A DNA stretch of 39,795 nt from an uncultured Hungatella sp. GTDB lineage: Bacteria > Bacillota > Clostridia > Lachnospirales > Lachnospiraceae. Below, piece by piece: positions 25,939 to 33,930 of this stretch. The notes under the pieces were generated by a model. That model worked only from the letters and a program-made list of their open reading frames with translations. It ran no database searches and was not told the origin of the DNA. The stretch spans positions 1 to 39,795 of the forward strand of contig CAJUPQ010000029.1 of assembly GCA_910588505.1 (NCBI GenBank), in the 5' to 3' direction. The translations under genes and the position numbers were made by a program. Every line of letters starts with the position of its first letter. Position 1 is the first letter of the stretch.

Positions 25939-26759
25939 TACAAAAAAGACAGCATTCTTGGATGGGAAAAACAGCCCGTTCCTTGTCCTTCTGGGGAGGT
26001 GCTGCCTCCTTTTCCCTGGGATTGCTTTCCCTTCCTTCCCTTGTTTTCAATCTTGGATCCGCAGCTTTATTGGCATTTGGCGGTACGGCAATGGCCCTGC
26101 CTATCCTTTGGGACCGGTTTGACGGCTGGGGACGGGTTCCCCGGCGCCTCCATGAAGTAAGCGACCACCGGCGTCCTCCCGTTCCTTCCTGGTGGAAAAA
26201 ACTCCGGATTTCTTTGGCGGCATGTCTTGCGCTGGGAGCTGCTGTTGGGACAGGGCTTAGTATTGCAATGGCTGCGGCAATCTGGAATACACCGCCGGAA
26301 AACGCTACTGTAATTGTGTTGGGCTGCAAAGTTTATGGAAGCCAGCCTTCTCCCATGCTTCAGCGCAGGCTGAACACAGCCCTGAAATACTTAGAAGCCA
26401 ACCCGGAAAGTGTTGTTGTTTGTTCCGGCGGTCAATCTGCCGGAGATCCTTACAGTGAAGCCAAGGTTATGGCCCAATATCTTTATGACCATAAAATTTC
26501 ACAGGAACGGATTTTTCTGGAGGAAAAATCCACTTCCACAGCAGAAAACCTCACTTTTTCGGCTCAAATCATTCGGGATAATGGTTTACCTACTGAAATT
26601 GCATTAGCAACAGATGGCTTTCACCAGCTTCGGAGCCAGATTTTTTCACGAAAAAACGGGTTGAAACCCAGCGCATTGCCAGCATCCACTTCCTGGAATG
26701 TAATCCCCTGTTATTGGGTCCGGGAATGGCTGGGATTAGCAAAAGCATTATTTCAGTAA
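25935..26759 (+). CDS. YdcF-like DUF218 membrane protein
   Basis: A 274-residue protein. The ATG at 25935 overlaps the ABC-F stop by 4 bases (ATGA) and follows AAGAAGG. Hydrophobic segments lie near residues 18-38, 42-59 and 92-116. The DUF218 domain (125-262) shows VIVLGCKVYGSQPSPMLQRRL, CSGGQSAG, SEAKVMAQYL and EEKSTSTAENLTFS, all standard. It is oriented so that this domain lies outside the membrane or at its face. ElyC-type relatives act in envelope and undecaprenyl-phosphate metabolism; whether this one does so is inference. It is the last gene of the operon that begins at 22742. No clear terminator was seen after it. Confidence 0.88.
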   Translation: MIQKRQHSWMGKTARSLSFWGGAASFSLGLLSLPSLVFNLGSAALLAFGGTAMALPILWDRFDGWGRVPRRLHEVSDHRRPPVPSWWKKLRISLAACLALGAAVGTGLSIAMAAAIWNTPPENATVIVLGCKVYGSQPSPMLQRRLNTALKYLEANPESVVVCSGGQSAGDPYSEAKVMAQYLYDHKISQERIFLEEKSTSTAENLTFSAQIIRDNGLPTEIALATDGFHQLRSQIFSRKNGLKPSALPASTSWNVIPCYWVREWLGLAKALFQ

Positions 26760-26847
26760 TTTTTTTCCTGATATGGATAAAAAATACCGCAATCAACAGC
26801 TGTATTTTAGAATTATTGTGATATATTACAGAATATTTAGGAAAAGA

Positions 26848-26876
26848 TTGACAAAAAACCTCGTGAATGTTATTCT
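26848..26876 (+). promoter_or_regulatory. Promoter of the Rrf2-type regulator
   Basis: TTGACA (26848-26853) and TATTCT (26871-26876) are spaced by 17 bases. The start codon at 26927 is about 45 bases downstream of the predicted start site, leaving room for an autoregulatory operator. Confidence 0.8.
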
Positions 26877-26926
26877 GGACTTATTACCAGTTATAGGAAT
26901 CTTTTTACGAGGAGGTGCATGGATCT

Positions 26927-27352
26927 ATGACAATGACCCGGGAATCAGATTATGCAGTACGGATTATGCGAGCATTATCTCATGGAAGCCTTAAAACCGT
27001 AAAGGAAATTTGTGGTGAGGAAGCAATTCCAACACAATTCGCTTACAAAATCTTGAAAAAATTATCAAATGCCGGATTGATTCAAATTATCCGGGGGGCG
27101 GCTGGAGGCTATAAGCTGGATAAGGATCTGCATGACGTCAGCTTGTTGGACATTATGCACGCTATCGGCGAAAAAGGCGTAGTGAATGCCTGCATCCAGG
27201 ACAATTACCAGTGTACTTGGCGCGAAAAATACCATAAGCCTTGCCAAGTCCATGAAGAACTTGTACGGATCCAAGGCACTCTGGATCATGAATTGGAACG
27301 CCATTCCATCCACGAAATTTTATATGGAGAATCCAAAGGGGAAACGCACTAA
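26927..27352 (+). CDS. Rrf2-family transcriptional regulator with three conserved-type cysteines
   Basis: A 141-residue DNA-binding protein. The ATG at 26927 lies 11 bases after GAGGAGG; a second ATG at 26933 is possible, and an earlier GTG at 26915 would overlap the ribosome site. The N-terminal winged helix has RESDYAVRIMRALS and IPTQFAYKILKKLSNAGLI; the wing follows as RGAAGGYKL, all typical of Rrf2/IscR/NsrR. Cys at 89, 96 and 106 (spacing x6 and x9) lie where IscR and NsrR bind a 2Fe-2S or 4Fe-4S cluster, so it is probably a redox or NO sensor. It is monocistronic; the neighbours offer no obvious iron-sulfur or nitrogen-oxide target, so its regulon lies elsewhere or includes itself. Confidence 0.9.
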   Translation: MTMTRESDYAVRIMRALSHGSLKTVKEICGEEAIPTQFAYKILKKLSNAGLIQIIRGAAGGYKLDKDLHDVSLLDIMHAIGEKGVVNACIQDNYQCTWREKYHKPCQVHEELVRIQGTLDHELERHSIHEILYGESKGETH

Positions 27353-27378
27353 ATATCCGGCGCTTCCCCTTTTTTTGT
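27335..27378. terminator. Terminator shared by the Rrf2 and beta-CASP genes
   Basis: A 13-bp stem with one mismatch (27335-27347 with 27360-27372, AAAGGGGAA paired with TTCCCCTTT) ends in seven T. The Rrf2 stop codon (27350-27352) lies in the loop, so the coding region and terminator overlap. Confidence 0.8.
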
Positions 27379-27391
27379 CCATTTTTTTAAT

Positions 27392-28987
27392 TTAACGGTT
27401 CCATTTTTCACATAGTGCATTGATTTGGTCTGCAAAACGGGCTAAATCTTTATTGGCTCCGCCGCGGTTGTGCTCAATAACCACCATAAGCCGTTTTCCT
27501 GCCGCAATAAGGCGTCCAAAAACGCCAGTAGGCAGGCTGGAAGATTTCGTTTGCACCTCTGGACGCCGGATGCCGTCCCGGATCTTTACATTATGCAGCA
27601 GATCATATTCTTCTCCAAAATCCGGCGCTGTCACAGGGACATGGTACCGATCTGCAAGAATCTGGGAAAAGGTATCGCAAATAGATGCTTCTCCATGGAC
27701 AACAAAAATATGCTCCGGCGGGTATGTGAAGGAATCCAGCCACCGCAGCAAACCAGGCTGATCCGCATGGCCGCTTAACCCTTCCAGCCTGACAACTTCT
27801 GCATTTACATCAATAGACTCCCCAAAAAGCTTAACAGAGGGGGCTCCTTCTACAATCAGACGGCCTGTTGTGCCGTGGGCCTGATAGCCTACAAAGACAA
27901 TGGTACATTCTTCCCGCCAAAGGTTATGCTTTAAATGGTGTTTAATCCGCCCTGCTTCACACATGCCTGACGCGGAAATAATAACTTTCGGTGTAGTATC
28001 AAAATTGATATTTTTCGATTCTTCACTGGTAACAGCCGTGATTAAATTCGGAAATTGAATGGGATTGATTCCACGACGCAGCAGTTCTATCGCTTCAAAA
28101 TCATAATTTTCCCGGTTCCTGTCAAAAATCTGGGTCGCTTCAATCGCAAGAGGGCTGTCCACATAAACCGGGAAATTGGGATGTCCCGTAATAATCTGCC
28201 GTTCTTTAATTTCCCGGATAAAATAAAGCAGCTCCTGGGTCCGCCCAACCGCAAAAGACGGAATAACAACATTCCCACCCCGGTCAAAAGTCCTTTGGAT
28301 AATCTCTGCCAGGGCTTCACAATAGTCCGGCGGTTTCTGATGGGTACGGGTTCCATAAGTAGACTCAATTACAATATAATCTGCCCCCATCAGATAGCTT
28401 GGATCGTTGATCAAAGGCTGATTCAAATTTCCAACATCCCCGGAAAAAGCGATTTTCTTCGTAATTCCATTTTCAGTTACCCATACTTCAATAGAAGCAC
28501 TTCCCATTAAATGACCTACATCTGTAAACCTTATGGAAATTCCTTCCTCAAGATGTACGGTTTTCCCATAAGAGCATGGCATAAATAAAGAAATCGCTTT
28601 TTCTGCGTCTTCCATTGTATACATTGGCTCAATGGGATCCCGGCCAGCTCTTTTTCCTTTCCGATTCTTCCATTCCGCTTCAAATTCCTGGATATGGGCC
28701 GAATCCCGCAGCATAATTGCACATAAATCCCCTGTTGCTTCTGTTGCACATACACTGCCCCGGAATCCATACTTTGCAAGCAAAGGAATTCTTCCAGAAT
28801 GGTCAATATGGGCATGGGTTAATAAAACATAGTCAATTTCCCCCGGCGTAACCGGAAGCTCCTGACGTTCATATTCATCCGGGCCTTGCTGCATACCGCA
28901 GTCAATTAAGATTTTTTTCCCGCAGGCTTGAAGATAATGACAGCTTCCTGTCACTTCATGAGCCGCGCCAAGAAATGATAATTTCAT
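27392..28987 (-). CDS. Beta-CASP metallo-beta-lactamase-fold hydrolase (RNase-like)
   Basis: A 531-residue cytosolic protein. The ATG at 28987 (MKLSFLGAAHEVTGS) follows GGGAGG at 7 bases. The metal site is HAHIDHSG with H58, H60, D62 and H63. Further family motifs are VGHLMGSAS, FSGDVGNLNQ, SASGMCEAGRIKHHL and a late LSGHADQPGL. These define the RNA-specificity (beta-CASP) group that includes CPSF73-like ribonucleases. About 70 residues beyond the catalytic region (from FGRLIAAGKRLMV) form an extra helical tail of unknown use. Its likely job is RNA processing or decay, though some members are of unproven activity. It is convergent with the Rrf2 gene and transcribed away from origin 2. Confidence 0.9.
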   Translation of the reverse strand: MKLSFLGAAHEVTGSCHYLQACGKKILIDCGMQQGPDEYERQELPVTPGEIDYVLLTHAHIDHSGRIPLLAKYGFRGSVCATEATGDLCAIMLRDSAHIQEFEAEWKNRKGKRAGRDPIEPMYTMEDAEKAISLFMPCSYGKTVHLEEGISIRFTDVGHLMGSASIEVWVTENGITKKIAFSGDVGNLNQPLINDPSYLMGADYIVIESTYGTRTHQKPPDYCEALAEIIQRTFDRGGNVVIPSFAVGRTQELLYFIREIKERQIITGHPNFPVYVDSPLAIEATQIFDRNRENYDFEAIELLRRGINPIQFPNLITAVTSEESKNINFDTTPKVIISASGMCEAGRIKHHLKHNLWREECTIVFVGYQAHGTTGRLIVEGAPSVKLFGESIDVNAEVVRLEGLSGHADQPGLLRWLDSFTYPPEHIFVVHGEASICDTFSQILADRYHVPVTAPDFGEEYDLLHNVKIRDGIRRPEVQTKSSSLPTGVFGRLIAAGKRLMVVIEHNRGGANKDLARFADQINALCEKWNR

Positions 28988-29240
28988 ATTTGGGCCTCCC
29001 GTCCATATTTCATCCGCAGTTCTTATCTGCCATACTCCCGTAAAAAATACAGCAGATTTTCCCTTGCTTTTACTTTCATTATAACATAAATCCAAAGGAT
29101 TTTGGACATGAAAAAAGCTTTTATTTCCTATCTATTTGTAGGGTTAAAATTGTATAATTTATTAAACAATTTTATCAACAATATAGAATTTATATATAAA
29201 AAGTTTTCAACGATTTTACACCCCAAAAACCGCCTTTTTC

Positions 29241-29360
29241 TGTACTAAATCTCACATTTAAAAAAATCAGATCGTATCAAAACTCACCTTTAAACGTATC
29301 AAAACTCACCTTTAAACGTATCAAAACTCACATTTCAACGTATAAAAACTCACATTTCAA
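29241..29360 (+). repeat. Origin 2 iterons (four 22-bp units plus one degenerate)
   Basis: Four head-to-tail 22-bp units lie at 29273-29294, 29295-29316, 29317-29338 and 29339-29360, with the core CGTATCAAAACTCAC followed by CTTTAAA or ATTTCAA. A degenerate unit at 29241-29262 sits 10 bp to the left. The sequence is unrelated to the origin 1 iterons. TTATCAACA at 29172-29180 is one mismatch from a DnaA box. Confidence 0.92.
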
Positions 29361-29400
29361 CAGAAAAAACCCCGTGTTTATGCGGGTTTACGTGGTCCCT

Positions 29401-29436
29401 AAATATATATAAATATATATAAATATATATAAATAG
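29401..29436. repeat. AT-rich 10-bp tandem tract of origin 2 (likely unwinding element)
   Basis: The unit AAATATATAT is repeated three times, then AAATAG. It lies 40 bp right of the iterons and 65 bp before the rep2 promoter. Such pure A/T tandem repeats beside iterons are the usual strand-opening site. Confidence 0.75.
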
Positions 29437-29500
29437 AAGGGCCATTTTTTAATCCCTCAAAAAAAAAGAATGGCAATCATGCTATAAACGTGATAAAAAA

Positions 29501-29529
29501 TTGACAAGCTCATATAAAAATGATACAAT
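29501..29529 (+). promoter_or_regulatory. rep2 promoter (near-consensus)
   Basis: TTGACA (29501-29506) and TACAAT (29524-29529) have a 17-base spacer. Transcription from about 29536 begins inside an upstream reading-frame extension, so the ATG at 29567 is the real start. TGATAC at 29521-29526 overlaps the -10 and is the reverse complement of the iteron piece GTATCA, a possible weak autoregulatory half-site. Confidence 0.85.
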
Positions 29530-29566
29530 GCCCTTATTCCATAAAAAATCCAAAGAAGGTGCTCCC

Positions 29567-30382
29567 ATGCCAGCCAAAGATATAAAAAATACTCCCCAAC
29601 GAAAAATGATGGAATTAAGAAATTACAAGGTTGTAAAATCAAATGACCTGATCCAAAAATCCCGTTTTAATCTTTCCTTACAAGAACAAAAAATTATATT
29701 ATATCTAATCAGCAAAGTTAAACCAGAAGACACAGAACTGAAAGAATATATCTTTGAAATCCGGGACTTTTGTAAAATTTGTGGGATCGACCTTAATAAC
29801 GGACAAAACTATAAAAACATCAAACAAACTCTAAAATCTTTAAGAGATAAAAGTATATGGATTACTCTGGAAGATGGATCAGAAACTACACTTTCATGGA
29901 TCGATAAAATCACGATAAACAAAAACAATGGTTCTATCAAAATAAAAATAGACGACATGATGAAGCCTTACCTGATTCATCTCCAAAGGCATTTCACCTC
30001 TTATGAACTTCTTTATACCCTTGCTATGAGAAGCCAATACAGCATCCGTTTATATGAAATCCTGAAAAGTTATGCCTATAAGAAAAATAAAATATTCGAT
30101 ATAGAAGATTTAAAACGTACCCTTTCTGCCGAAAATTATACCCGCTTTCCAGATTTCAAAAGATATGTCCTTGATATAGCAGTACGTGAGATGAATGAAT
30201 TTTCAGATTTAGCCATCGCATATGAACTCATCAAAGAAAGCCGCAGATATGCAAAAATCAACTTTTCTATCCAAATCAAAAAAAACATGCAGGACCGAAT
30301 GCAAACATGGGCCAGAATTGACGAGATCATCAACCCAGAACAAATCTCATTGCTTGAAAAAACCTGCGGCGAAAAGATATAG
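29567..30382 (+). CDS. Replication initiator 2, Rep_3/RepB family
   Basis: A 271-residue protein. The ATG at 29567 follows AAGAAGGTG at 5 bases. The same landmarks as initiator 1 appear in order: YKVVKSNDLIQ, LSLQEQKIILYLIS, FCKICGIDL, SQYSIRLYEILKSYA and IKESRRYAKINFSI. The N-terminus has 20 or so extra polar residues, and the C-terminus is a short helix (IINPEQISLLEKTCG). It should bind the adjacent 22-bp iterons and initiate replication. It is convergent with a radical SAM gene only 13 bp away, with no strong terminator between them (only a weak AAGTAAAT/AATTTAC hairpin). Two different initiators on one molecule suggest a cointegrate, or specialisation of origins. Confidence 0.93.
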   Translation: MPAKDIKNTPQRKMMELRNYKVVKSNDLIQKSRFNLSLQEQKIILYLISKVKPEDTELKEYIFEIRDFCKICGIDLNNGQNYKNIKQTLKSLRDKSIWITLEDGSETTLSWIDKITINKNNGSIKIKIDDMMKPYLIHLQRHFTSYELLYTLAMRSQYSIRLYEILKSYAYKKNKIFDIEDLKRTLSAENYTRFPDFKRYVLDIAVREMNEFSDLAIAYELIKESRRYAKINFSIQIKKNMQDRMQTWARIDEIINPEQISLLEKTCGEKI

Positions 30383-30395
30383 AAAACAAAGTAAA

Positions 30396-31334
30396 TCAAT
30401 AAAATTTACCTTGCCAGCTATCCCGTTTTATAAATTCTTTGTCAACATCATTCAGTACGCAAAGCTTTTTCCGGCTCCATTGAGGTGCAATTAAAGTTTG
30501 TGCTTCCCCGTCCCCAGTCAATCTTCCAATAATCGTATCAGGCGGAAGAACTTCCAGCTGGCTGCAAACAGTCTGAATAAAAGCATCCCGTTCCATAGGA
30601 ATATATTTTCCGTCTAAATACCAGCCGCTTAAAACAGTCCCCTTTTCTACATATAGCAGGTGCAGCTTGACAAGATAAGGGCGCAGCATACCTATTTTCC
30701 GGGCAGATTCTATCATCATATCCGGAGATTCTCCCGGCAATCCGTCAATCAGATGAATCCCTGTCAAAATTCCTCTTTTCTGCAACTTTTCATAGCCCAA
30801 CAAAAAATCTTCCCAGGTATGGCACCGGTTAATACAAGCCCCTGTTTCATCATGTACAGTTTGCAGGCCCAACTCTACGGTAAAATAAGTTTTTTTAGAA
30901 AAATACTCCAATAGCTCACAGACCCCATCAGAAAGGCAGTCAGGCCGGGTTGCTATTGCAAGTCCTTCTATACCTTTTACAGCCAAAGCTTCGTTATAAA
31001 GGCATTTAAGCCGCTCTACGGGGGCATATGTGTTGGTGTGGGCTTGAAAATAGGCAATAAACCCCGCTTGGGGCCATTTTTTTTGCATCAAAGCCATTCC
31101 CTGGCGAAGCTGATCCGTTATAGAAAGCTCGGTATTTCCTTCTGGCGCTTTGCTGCCATTTAAACAATAAATGCAGCCTCCTGTTCCTTTTTTCCCATCC
31201 AGATTCGGACAGCTCATGCCGCCATCCAGACAAACCCGAGCCATTTTCTTTCCAAATTGTTTCCGCATAGCGTAATCATACGTATGATACCGCTTGTTGC
31301 TGTCTGAATATGGAAAATCATTTTGTTTCTTCAT
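30396..31334 (-). CDS. TIGR01212-family radical SAM protein (YhcC-like)
   Basis: A 312-residue enzyme. The ATG at 31334 (MKKQNDFPYS) has GGAGG 5 bases upstream. The 4Fe-4S cluster ligands are C42, C54 and C57 in SCPNLDGKKGTGGCIYC, the unusual long-spacing motif of this family rather than the common CxxxCxxC. Other family blocks are YFQAHTNTYAP, ATRPDCLSDGV, VELGLQTVHD and HLIDGLPGES. It should reductively cleave SAM for a radical reaction. The substrate of the family is not established as far as I know. It is a housekeeping-type gene placed beside origin 2, and it is apparently monocistronic. Confidence 0.92.
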   Translation of the reverse strand: MKKQNDFPYSDSNKRYHTYDYAMRKQFGKKMARVCLDGGMSCPNLDGKKGTGGCIYCLNGSKAPEGNTELSITDQLRQGMALMQKKWPQAGFIAYFQAHTNTYAPVERLKCLYNEALAVKGIEGLAIATRPDCLSDGVCELLEYFSKKTYFTVELGLQTVHDETGACINRCHTWEDFLLGYEKLQKRGILTGIHLIDGLPGESPDMMIESARKIGMLRPYLVKLHLLYVEKGTVLSGWYLDGKYIPMERDAFIQTVCSQLEVLPPDTIIGRLTGDGEAQTLIAPQWSRKKLCVLNDVDKEFIKRDSWQGKFY

Positions 31335-31503
31335 CTTTTCCTCCAAGAAATTTTTTGGTATTATTATAACATATTCGATTCTAAGGCGGCTAACAGGCCC
31401 ATAAACAAGCTTTTCATTCAAAAACATAAAACTATCAACTTGAAATCAAAATGCCATTTAAGGCCGTTTTTCAAGCTTACAGAGGATTTTATAAATATAT
31501 TAA

Positions 31504-31544
31504 AAAACACTCACTCCCGTTTTATTAACAAGAATGAGTGTTTT
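31504..31544 (-). terminator. Terminator of the small secreted-protein gene
   Basis: A 10-bp perfect stem (AAAACACTCA 31504-31513 with TGAGTGTTTT 31535-31544) ends on the minus strand in a T-run. It lies 20 bases past the stop at 31565. The remainder of 31335-31503 shows nothing recognisable. Confidence 0.8.
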
Positions 31545-31564
31545 GACGCCATAAAATTAGAGTA

Positions 31565-31978
31565 TTATGTAAGAGATTTTTTAGTATATGAATTATAGAT
31601 AATATCAGAATAGGATTTTTGTAGATCTGTTTTGTAAATTACAGTATATGAATAGCTGTCAGGCGCGGGGATTTTGTACATTTTTAAAATTGCCCGGAAA
31701 TACGATTGAACGTTGTAGTCCATTTGTTCCCGGTCATAAAGATTTATCTCGTCAGGCTCAATATACGCAAGACAAGGAACCATATCCGGAATTACCCCGA
31801 TATAATCGATTTTTTCAGGATTGCCGGGAATTTCATAAGCAATTACAATATCCGAATCCAAACTATCAACTTGCTCCTGATCAATTTCAGTGGCTGATAC
31901 TGATAAAGCGAATGTCAATAAAACTAATAAAGACATCGTTACAAATACAACAAATTTATTGAATAATTTTAAAGCCAT
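31565..31978 (-). CDS. Small secreted protein of unknown function
   Basis: A 137-residue protein. The ATG at 31978 follows GGGAGG at 6 bases. Residues 1-29 form a signal peptide (KLFNKFVVFVTMSLLVLLTFALSVSA). The mature 108 residues are acidic and Tyr-rich (DIVIAYEIPGNPEKIDYIGV, then DREQMDYNVQSYFRAILKMY) with one Cys. No family was recognised. Low GC content sets it apart from the pump or macroglobulin genes. It is divergent from adenine deaminase, with a 222-bp AT-rich gap that must hold both promoters; no convincing -35/-10 pair could be chosen. Confidence 0.75.
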   Translation of the reverse strand: MALKLFNKFVVFVTMSLLVLLTFALSVSATEIDQEQVDSLDSDIVIAYEIPGNPEKIDYIGVIPDMVPCLAYIEPDEINLYDREQMDYNVQSYFRAILKMYKIPAPDSYSYTVIYKTDLQKSYSDIIYNSYTKKSLT

Positions 31979-32200
31979 GTCATCCTCCCATCATAATCAA
32001 TTATTAGCTTATAAAAATAATTTTAGCCTTTTATTTTATAAATAACAATATCATTATTTTACAAAATAAGTTGTAAAAAATTGTTTATTAGAACATATTT
32101 ATATGGTTTAAGGCTGTTCGTTAGAAGCTTTTTTTGATATGATTAGGTTATATTTAAAAATATTTTTTGCCTACTGCAAAAATAAAGGAGCTGTTTTATA

Positions 32201-33886
32201 ATGCGTGAAGAACTGATTCAAACTGCATTGGGACAAAAAGAACCTGACTTAGTACTGAAAAATGCTAAGGTAATTAACGTTTTTTCCAAAGAAATACTAG
32301 ACGGAAATATCGCAGTTTCTAACGGATATATTGCCGGAGTCGGTGATTACAGTCAAGGCAAAAAAATAATAGATTTAAAAGGCCGTTATGTTGCACCAGG
32401 TTTTTTAGACGCCCATTGTCATGTGGAATCTTCTATGGTGGTTCCATCCGTTTATTGTGCTGAAGCAGCCCGGAAAGGTGTTACAACCCTGATTACAGAT
32501 CCTCATGAAATCGCAAATGTTTCCGGTGCTATGGGAATCCGTTTTATGTTGGATTCTTCCAAATCCTGTCCGATGAATTATTATGTTCAGCTTCCATCCT
32601 GCGTCCCAGCTACATCATTTGAGCACAACGGATCTCCTTTTACCTCAGAAAATATGCTTCCATTTCTGGAGGAGCCCCGTGTTTTAGGTCTTGGGGAGAT
32701 GATGAATTATCCTGGCGTAGCAGGCTGCGATCCAGAAGTGATGAAAAAAATAGAGCTTTTCCGGAATCGTGTTGTGGACGGACATGCTCCAGAATTAAGA
32801 GGACGGGATTTACAGGCTTATGTAGCCGCCGGAATTGAAACGGACCATGAAAATGATGTTTATGGCCAGGCTTTAGAAAAATTGCGGGCCGGACTTGCTG
32901 TTTTAGTCCGGGAAGGTTCAGCGTGTAAAAACCTGCAAAATATTTTGGAAGGTGTTTTGCGGGATAAACTGGATACCACACGTATGGCTTTTTGCACAGA
33001 TGATAAGCATTTGGCAGACATCCGGCAGGAAGGCTCTATCTTGCACTGTGTGAAATTAGCTGTTTCTATGGGGATGGAACCAGTTCAAGCCATTCAGATG
33101 GCTACAATCAATGGAGCAAAAATTTATGGTTTAAAAGATATTGGTGCAATCGCTCCCGGTTATCGAGCAGATATGGTCATATTAGACGATTTAGAACAAT
33201 TCAATTTGTTTGATGTGTATAAAGATGGAATCCGGGTTTCGGAATATCCTGCCTTATCCAGTGATATGGAAAATTTAGAGGAAATTACAAAAACAGTAAA
33301 TTTGCCGTCCTTGACAGAATCCAGTTTTTGCCTTCCACACCATAAAATCCAGCCTGTTATCACTTTGATAAAAGGGCAGGTTTCTACCAAAAAAAGTGAA
33401 ATATCTGGAGAATTGGCCGCCGGATTGGTGTCCGCAGGCCGTTTGCGTAAAATTGCAGTCATTGAACGTCATCATGCTTCCGGAAATATTGGGGTAGGCT
33501 TAATTGAAGGCTACGGGCTATTTCATGGTGCAGTTGGTTCCACAGTCGCCCATGACAGCCATAATATGATTATCGTAGGAGATAATAACCAGGATATGCT
33601 GGCCGCCGCTAAGGAGCTGGAACGGGTACAAGGCGGATATACTTTAGCTGTAGATGGAAAAATTTTAGGGACCTTACCGCTTCCGGTAGGCGGTTTAATG
33701 AGCTTTATGCCTGCGGAAACATTTATCCCGGCATTAGATGAAATGATCAAAAAGGCGAGAGAAGCAGGTGTTTCTGATGGAATTGACCCATTTATTACAT
33801 TAAGCTTTATGGCCCTTCCGGTTATTCCAGAGCTTCGTATAACGGATATGGGTGTATTTGATGTCACAAGTTTTCGTTTTATATAA
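32201..33886 (+). CDS. ade: Adenine deaminase
   Basis: A 561-residue amidohydrolase, the normal length for bacterial adenine deaminase. The ATG at 32201 has AAAGGAG 9 bases upstream. Metal ligands lie in LDAHCHVESSMV (H72 and H74). Conserved blocks follow as TLITDPHEIANV, GLGEMMNYPGV, VDGHAPELRG, GIETDHEN, FCTDDKH and, at the C-terminus, SFMALPVIPELRITDMG. The enzyme hydrolyses adenine to hypoxanthine and ammonia in purine salvage in the cytosol. No purine riboswitch was found in the leader. It ends at a strong bidirectional terminator. Confidence 0.97.
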   Translation: MREELIQTALGQKEPDLVLKNAKVINVFSKEILDGNIAVSNGYIAGVGDYSQGKKIIDLKGRYVAPGFLDAHCHVESSMVVPSVYCAEAARKGVTTLITDPHEIANVSGAMGIRFMLDSSKSCPMNYYVQLPSCVPATSFEHNGSPFTSENMLPFLEEPRVLGLGEMMNYPGVAGCDPEVMKKIELFRNRVVDGHAPELRGRDLQAYVAAGIETDHENDVYGQALEKLRAGLAVLVREGSACKNLQNILEGVLRDKLDTTRMAFCTDDKHLADIRQEGSILHCVKLAVSMGMEPVQAIQMATINGAKIYGLKDIGAIAPGYRADMVILDDLEQFNLFDVYKDGIRVSEYPALSSDMENLEEITKTVNLPSLTESSFCLPHHKIQPVITLIKGQVSTKKSEISGELAAGLVSAGRLRKIAVIERHHASGNIGVGLIEGYGLFHGAVGSTVAHDSHNMIIVGDNNQDMLAAAKELERVQGGYTLAVDGKILGTLPLPVGGLMSFMPAETFIPALDEMIKKAREAGVSDGIDPFITLSFMALPVIPELRITDMGVFDVTSFRFI

Positions 33887-33887
33887 G

Positions 33888-33917
33888 AAAATGCGCCGGA
33901 TTTTCCGGCGCATTTTT
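33888..33917. terminator. Bidirectional terminator between ade and the repeat-protein gene
   Basis: A perfect 13-bp GC-rich stem (33888-33900 with 33904-33916) closes a TTT loop and is flanked by A and T runs. Confidence 0.95.
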
Positions 33918-33930
33918 ATATCTTTAAGAA

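Noticed and set aside
29241..29360. Possible CRISPR array
   Set aside because: The 22-bp units are directly contiguous with no unique spacers and lie beside a rep gene and AT tract, so they are iterons.
31985..32200. Purine riboswitch upstream of adenine deaminase
   Set aside because: The region is mostly A/T and shows none of the conserved loop-loop core of that class.
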